Assembly (NCBI RefSeq): GCF_036884655.1
Contig: NC_088357.1
Span: forward strand, 48,379,001 to 48,443,000
Direction of reading: 5' to 3'
From: Musa acuminata AAA Group
Lineage: Eukaryota; Streptophyta; Magnoliopsida; Zingiberales; Musaceae
Length of the DNA stretch: 64,000 bases
The notes beneath the pieces were generated by a model, which worked only from the letters and a program-made list of their open reading frames with translations, searched no databases and was not told where the DNA came from. Shown piece by piece: positions 57,926 to 64,000 of the stretch (its first letter is position 1; each line of letters begins with the position of its first letter). The translations under genes and the position numbers were made by a program.

Positions 57926-58299
57926 CGTGTAGAGTTTGTCACAAAGGTGTTACAAGAGAGACTATATATGTTGGAGAGAATAATAGGGTGGGAGGGAGGA
58001 AGAGTAGGCGAAGAATAAGCTTTTTATAGACGACGATGATGACCGGGAAATATAAATAATATTCTTAATTTTTCATTTTTCCTAAATTGTAGAGGAGCGA
58101 AGGGACATGCAATGCCGTTGGCAAGGGGTGAGTAGTTGTGGTTCCACATGTCCCAACACCCCTCGTTTCCCTCTCCTCTATTAAGTTTTCTTCGTCCGAC
58201 AACAGCCGCGCTTCACCGCCTCCACCTCCGCTTCCGTGGTCGCCTCCTCCCTCCCCACCTTTGTTTCTCTTGCCTTCGTGCGATGCCGCACGAGATCAA

Positions 58300-59058
58300 A
58301 TGGATCCATGGGCTGAACTGAGAGAGATCTTAGAACAGCCACAGCCGGATAGATCGACGCTGGTGCGGTCCGTCTCATGGGAGGGGATCACGCCGGCGGT
58401 TCCGATCTCTCCCTCCATCGGAATGTTCGGCGAAATTCACTTCGCAGAAACACCCCAGCCGTCCAGCATCCCTCCCCGACCCAATTCCCTCCCTTCGACT
58501 TCATCGGTGGCCATGGCAGCGAGATGGTCGAGGATCGTGAAACACGAGGACGCTAAAGAAGGCGACGGCCTCTCCCCCAAGAACTCGGAGTATCTATGCA
58601 CCGAGGGGCCTGGCTTTGAGAACCTGCAGGATGCTGCCGACCCGACAAAGCGATCGATGGGAAATGGCAGTACACTGAGAAGGAAGGAGAACAAGGAAAC
58701 GGCGGTGGGGCAGCCGTCCACGGCGGCAATGGGGCAGAGACTGTACGTGAGGAGCCATTCAGATATTGGGCTCACGAGCGGGGAAGCAGTATTCCCACCG
58801 CCAATATCCACCATAGGCAAAGGTGTGAAGCCTTGGGTCTACCTTAAATCATTCAAGAAAGATGGGAGACTTGTCCTCAAGAAGATAAAGCTCCCGACAC
58901 AGCAGTGCTTGCAAGCCACCAGGGAAAATGGCCGACTACTCTTACAGCTAGCTCATCCGACCAAGCAAGACGAGGAGGAAGAGGTAGAGGACGAGGAAGA
59001 GGAAGAGAATGGTTCTGGAAACGGAACTAGGGATGAGCCTTTCTGTATCTCATTGTAG
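58300..59058 (+). CDS. FANTASTIC FOUR-like (FAF) protein
   Basis: 252 residues from the ATG at 58300 (MDPWAELREILEQ). The frame is open further upstream to a GTG at 58138 but has no ATG there. The FAF domain is at about residues 164-218 (PPPISTIGKGVKPWVYLKSF, GRLVLKKIKLPTQ, ENGRLLLQLAHP). The conserved block SEYLCTEGPGFENL lies near residue 95, as in the FAF-like, chloroplastic annotated group. The C-terminus is strongly acidic (about 223-237). FAF proteins affect shoot meristem size through the WUSCHEL pathway in Arabidopsis; the role of the FAF-like branch is less clear. No intron is seen. Confidence 0.92.
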   Translation: MDPWAELREILEQPQPDRSTLVRSVSWEGITPAVPISPSIGMFGEIHFAETPQPSSIPPRPNSLPSTSSVAMAARWSRIVKHEDAKEGDGLSPKNSEYLCTEGPGFENLQDAADPTKRSMGNGSTLRRKENKETAVGQPSTAAMGQRLYVRSHSDIGLTSGEAVFPPPISTIGKGVKPWVYLKSFKKDGRLVLKKIKLPTQQCLQATRENGRLLLQLAHPTKQDEEEEVEDEEEEENGSGNGTRDEPFCISL

Positions 59059-59689
59059 TTTAGGTTGGCATCTCTGTTGCCCATACACGGCTCGTAGGTT
59101 GATATGCATTCTGCTGCTTTTGACTCCGATTTCTTGGTTGTTTGGAACGGAACATAAAATCTTGTGCAATGTGGGAAACAAGTAAGTTATCATCAACTCA
59201 GTGTTTAGTTCCTTTCATTTAACACAATGATATATAAAAGAGTATGAATTGGTTTTACTTGTTCAATACCTTTTGTCTTTCACTTAGAACTTCATTGACA
59301 ACTAGCATGTCCAACCTTCGACTAAATGAAGATACAATGCAGAGATAGGTAATTGATACTTGTAAATCATCCACCTTCATTAGGAGCAACTCCTTCTGGT
59401 TCAATTCTCGATTAGATCTACCAACAAAGATTCGAGGTCAGCATATTACATATTATCCAATCAATCATTAGTTAGATGCCTTAGGTATCATTCATTCTCT
59501 TGACACAAAAAATTAAAAGGATTAGGAGTTTTTCGATTCAAATGCTCATCACCATCCACCATCATTTTCAATCTTCTGCCCAATTATAGCCCTCCGTCCA
59601 AATCAACAAATTAGAGACACGAGTAGAGAGCAAAGAGTTGTTGATTAAAGCTTACTATATAATGAAAGTATTAAAGGAACCTAGATATT
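59059..59689. other. Intergenic, 3' flank of the FAF-like gene
   Basis: AT-rich sequence without recognised features; the start is probably the FAF-like 3' UTR. Confidence 0.4.
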
Positions 59690-62600
59690 TGTTGGAATTA
59701 AACTTATTAAGATATCACGAAGAAATTTATTGTATCAAGAGGTAAAACACATTAAAAGCAATAAATCAAATTGACTATTGATTCTTGAGAAAGAAGTCTT
59801 TTGACAAAATAATATTCATTTTAAATGTAATAAATGTAATGTATGTACAAGGACTATAATAGATTTGGATCATGAGACATATAGAGTTTTTAAGTGAAAC
59901 ATAGAATATTTTATTTTGTCCTTACTCTCCCTTTGTATGATTGCTCTATCTCTTCTCCGTATTTAGTTTAACATTTGGTATTAAAAGCTCAAGTTAAGCG
60001 GGGACCTCTTCCTCAAGTACCATCCAACTCTAAATCACTATAGTACATTCAAATAACAGTTCTTCTAAGATCTTAAGATATATAAGAGTTTGTAGAAGAT
60101 GGATTTATTAAATTAAGTCCAACAGAATGAGCAATAAATATAGAATTAAAAAAATATCTCAAAGATAAAAGGAAGAAGGAGAAAAAACTTTGTTTACGAT
60201 TTACCAAGGGATTGATGATATAATATTTGAGATTATCATTCCAACAAATACTTCGAAAGAGGCTTGAGAAATGCTTCAAAGAGTATTCAGTAGTGTGGAT
60301 AATATAAACAATTTTCATTAATATATTTTACAAGCTAAGTTTAAAAAATTATAGCAAGGTACTTCTGAATCTATTTCTGATTACTTCTTAAAAATTATTT
60401 CTATTGTTCATCAAATGAGATGAAATGGTGAATAAATAAGTGATCAAAGTGTAATAGAAAAAAATGCTAAGATCTCTATATCTAAAGTTTAATTTTTATT
60501 ACTATAGTGATCGAAGAGTTTAAACATTTGGAACAAATGTCTTTTATACAACTAATGTATTCTCAAATCAATCAAGGATCTCAAAATAATAAAGGTAATG
60601 AAGAATATTTTAGCCAAATAGGCCAAGGTTATGGCCGAGACCGTGGATATGGTAGAAATTCTAAAATGTCTGAAATATAATATTATATTTGTAAAAGGTA
60701 TGGACACTACTTCTTTGAATGTTATTAGAATTTTAACAATCAAGGTGATAAGGCAAGTTTTGTTGAAAAATAATAGAAGAATGAAAATCATATTTTGCTA
60801 ATGACTTATGATAATTTGAAAGAATATTAATCTATGACATGGTATATAAATATAGGAGCTTCAAATTACATGTGTGGCATCAAAGAATTATTTTTTAAAA
60901 TATATACAAGTTATTTCGGTAATATTATATTTGGTGATATGTCTCAAAAGCTAGTAAGAGACAAAAATAAAAAAAAAAATTGGACTTAATAATAGAAATA
61001 ATTATGCATTTCTGATGTTTATTATATCCTTATTATAAAAATAATAATATTATGAGCTTGGGCCAATTATTTGAAAAAGATTATAATATTAAGATAAAAG
61101 ATATAACTTTTTCAATTCATAATAAGAATAAAACATTAATCTCATATGTGAAGATAATGAAGAATAGAATGTTTCCTCTATATTTATGTATTTTTGATTA
61201 GTCATATTATTTTAAAACTAATATTGAGGATAACTCTATAGACATTTTGGATGTACTCACTTAAATTTTGAGGCTTTAAAACTTCTAGAAAAATATAATA
61301 TAGTGGCATGATTGCCAAGAATTGATCGCTCATCAAAGTTATGTAAAATATGTATTATGGGCAAGCAAGAAAGAATGTCTTTCAAATTAAGAAGAACATA
61401 AAAGGTATGGTATTAATTTGATTTGGTGCACTCATATGTTTCTTGCCCTATCAATCTAGTATACAAAGTAAGCATTTTTTTACCTTCAATGATGATTATA
61501 GTAGCAAAACTTGAGTTTATATATTAAAGGAAAAGAAAAAAAATTTAAGTAAATTTAACGAATTTAAAAATTTAGTTGAAAGACAAAATAGTTGTAAGAT
61601 TAAATATTTAAGAATATATAAGAATGATGAATACATATCAAATGAATTTTAAAATTTTTATAAAAATAATATAATTTTACATCAATTCACTGTGATGTAC
61701 ATACCTTAATAAAATTATGTCTTAGAAAGAAAAAAAAGACTATACTTAATATGATCAAATGCATGTTAAAAAAAAAATTCTAAAATATTTTGGGAAGTTA
61801 CTGTTGGTTATGTAGTTTATTTGCTTAATAGATTTTCGATAAGGTGAATTAATAATATTATACCAGAAGAAGTATGGAGCTTACAAAAACCAAGAGTCGA
61901 TCATTTGAAAATTTTTGAAAGTATTGTATTTGACCAGATACTAAAAGAAAAGAGAATATAACTTAAGGATAAAAGTTAGAAATGTATTTTGTTAGATTAT
62001 ATTGAGAATTCGAATGATTACAAACTCTACGATCCTATTATAAATAAAGTTATAATATCAAGAGATGTTGAGTTTGATGAAAAATAGATTTATAATTTAA
62101 AAAATAATAAGAAGCATGAGAAGGCTATGATTCATAAGAGGATAATATAATACAAATAAGCATCGAAGAGTCTTTGGTTGAATCATCACCTATATGGACT
62201 AGGTTACATGATTCAAAAAGTTTGATTTTAAGAAACGCAAGAATGATTCAAGAGCTATATGACGTGACTCGAATAATTGATACCAACAATGATGAGTTTT
62301 TTTTTTATTTTATGTTTTTACAAGATATGATACATTAACCATCGAAAAAGTTTATAGAAAAGAAAAATGACTATAAGCTATGAATGAAAAGATCATGCTA
62401 TTAATAAAAAAAAGATAAATGGGAGTTTACTATACTTCCAAAAGACCACCAAGTGACAAATATTAAGTGGATATTCAAAATAAAAAAAATGCACAAGCGA
62501 AGGTAAAGAAATACAAGACTCGATTGGTTACAAAGGGATATAAACAATAATATGAAATCAATTATGAAGAAATTTTCATATCAGTTGCTTGACTGGATGC

Positions 62601-64000
62601 AATAAAATTACTTCTCTCTCTAGCAGCTCAAATGATATTAAAAATTTTATAAATAGATATCAAATGAATATTTCTTAATGAATTTTTTAAAGAAGAGGTA
62701 TATGTTCAACAACTCCCTAATTTTATTGTTCATAACCAAGAAAATAAGATATACAAGTTAAAAAGGACTCTTTATGGGCTTAAATAAGTCTTACGAGCAT
62801 GAGATTCCCATATAGATGTTTATTTTATTCCAAATGATTTTTCTAAATATCCATATAAACATGCTCTCTATATGAAATTTAACTCTGATGAAGATAATAT
62901 TTATATACCTGTATATAAATGATTTAATTTTTATAAGAAATACTGTCTTCATGATTAAAAATTTTAAACATTCTATGAAGAAGGAGTTTAAGATGACTGA
63001 CTTAAGCCTAATGACTTACTTCCTTAGTATCGAAGTTATACAAGACAATAAAGAAATTTTTATCTCACAAAAAAATTATACAAAGGAAATTCTAAAGAAG
63101 TTTTTTTACGAAAGATTGTCACATTACAAATATACTTATGGAATATGGCACTAAGTTGATTAAGGAATGTGAAGGTAAATCAATTAATATAATTTATTAT
63201 AACAGTCTAGGATATTTAAGATATTTGACATGCACTCAACTTGATATATTATTTTGAGTTGGTTTAATAGGTAGATACATAGAGACTCCTAATATATCTC
63301 ATTTAAAGGTTATTAAAAAGTTTTATAATATATTAAAGGGATAATTAACTATGGCATATTCTATTCATCATATAAAAGGTTGAAACTTATTAAATATAGT
63401 GATAGTGATCGGATGAGTACAATCAGATTTGTATTTTATTTTGGTAAAGCTATATTCACATGGTCTTCAAAAAATAATATATCATTGCTTATTAAGTTGT
63501 GAAACATAATATATATAGTAACATATTCTTATGTTTATCATGCAATATGGTTAAGAAAACTACTTTATGAATTTGATAATATCATAGGAGAAGTCAATCA
63601 AAATTTATATTGATAATAAATCAACTATTGCCTTAGGCAAGAAATGAATCAAAGATGCATATCAATATAAAATTTTATTTTATAAGAAACCATGTCAAAA
63701 ATAAAGAAATTGAACTATTTCATGTCAACAAGTGAACAAGTGGTCGATATACTCACAAAATCTTTCAAGTTTCAAATATTTTAATAATTTCTTTCTTAAT
63801 ATGTTTGATGAAATAAGTTTAAAAGGGAAGAATGTTGAAATTAAACTTATGACGGCACCATAAAGAAGTTTATTGTATCGGTGAAACGCATTAAAGGCTT
63901 ATTGAAAAATAAATCAAATTAACTATTAATTATTTAAAAAGTTTAAAAAAGAAAGATTCATATTAAATGTAGGGAATATATAAACTGCATGTGTTGAGTA
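59690..64000 (+). mobile_element. Decayed full-length copia element, running past the window end
   Basis: 5' LTR 59690-59973 (TGTTGGAATTAAAC to GTTTAACA) is followed by a degenerate primer site (TTGGTATTAAAAGCTC). The 3' LTR starts at 63833 after the polypurine AAAAGGGAAGAA and is cut by the window end. In order, the inner part shows a gag zinc knuckle (YICKRYGHYFFEC, near 60.69 kb) and protease (INIGASNYMCG, near 60.85 kb). Next come the pre-integrase zinc region (CKICIMGKQERMSF, near 61.35 kb), RT blocks (KTRLVTKGYKQ, LKRTLYGLK, near 62.5-62.8 kb) and RNase H traces near 63.4-63.75 kb. Dozens of stops make it a dead copy. Confidence 0.88.

Noticed and set aside
58138..58299. Upstream extension of the FAF-like protein
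   Set aside because: The extension would start at GTG and is a Pro/Ser-rich 5' leader translation; MDPWAEL at 58300 is the plausible start.
1..64000. tRNA, rRNA or CRISPR-like arrays
   Set aside because: No B-box-like tRNA sequence with a matching cloverleaf, no rRNA blocks and no regularly spaced identical repeats with unique spacers were seen; the tandem arrays have no spacers.

Overview
The window reads as plant nuclear DNA, most likely from a monocot. The exons are GC-rich and lie in AT-rich intergenic DNA. There are spliceosomal introns, plant-only gene families (NAC, OVATE, FAF, GIR, PPR-DYW) and a large load of Ty1-copia and Ty3-gypsy LTR retrotransposons. The banana order (Zingiberales) is my best guess from recalled repeat and gene flavour. 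It is inference, not proof.

Left part (0-17 kb) is gene-rich. On the minus strand lie an A1-family aspartic protease (575-2002), an OVATE family protein (2411-3004), a CAF1 deadenylase (5481-6317), a four-exon ubiquitin E2 variant UEV1 (8139-9691) and a GIR1-like repressor (13654-14010). A probable plus-strand transcript starts head-to-head with UEV1 near 9.9 kb and runs into a 146-bp tandem array. Each unit of that array carries a splice-acceptor-like site and an open acidic segment.

Middle part (17-39 kb) holds a second array (232-bp units ending in a splice-donor-like site, 17.97-18.9 kb), an old tandem duplication and a minisatellite. A partial inverted copy of UEV1, now a pseudogene, lies at 24.96-26.32 kb. 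Next to it is a two-exon DIVARICATA-type MYB whose reading frame ends abruptly. A decayed gypsy element (about 29.1-34.4 kb) has gag and protease remnants, no pol, and a copia-type LTR nested in it. A three-exon NAC90-like gene follows (36227-37091), then more gypsy LTR debris.

Right part (39-64 kb) begins with a ubiquitin-L40 fusion pseudogene that kept its introns (39826-41790), followed by a PPR-DYW RNA-editing factor (43115-45004). Next comes the most complete mobile element: a young Sirevirus-like copia retrotransposon (45546-54801) with near-identical 1.19-kb LTRs, a 5-bp target duplication, a primer binding site, three polypurine tracts, gag, pol and a third ORF in the env-like position. 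It sits in what looks like a short intron of a small secreted-protein gene. After it come a deletion-derivative copia (55.5-57.9 kb), a FAF-like gene (58300-59058) and a decayed copia element that runs off the window end (59690-64000).

The most distinctive non-coding signal is a set of dyad-symmetric GGCGGT-N3-ACCGCC repeats. They lie just upstream of the Sirevirus TATA box, again in the leader of its third ORF, and in drifted form at the matching place in an unrelated-looking LTR at 31 kb.
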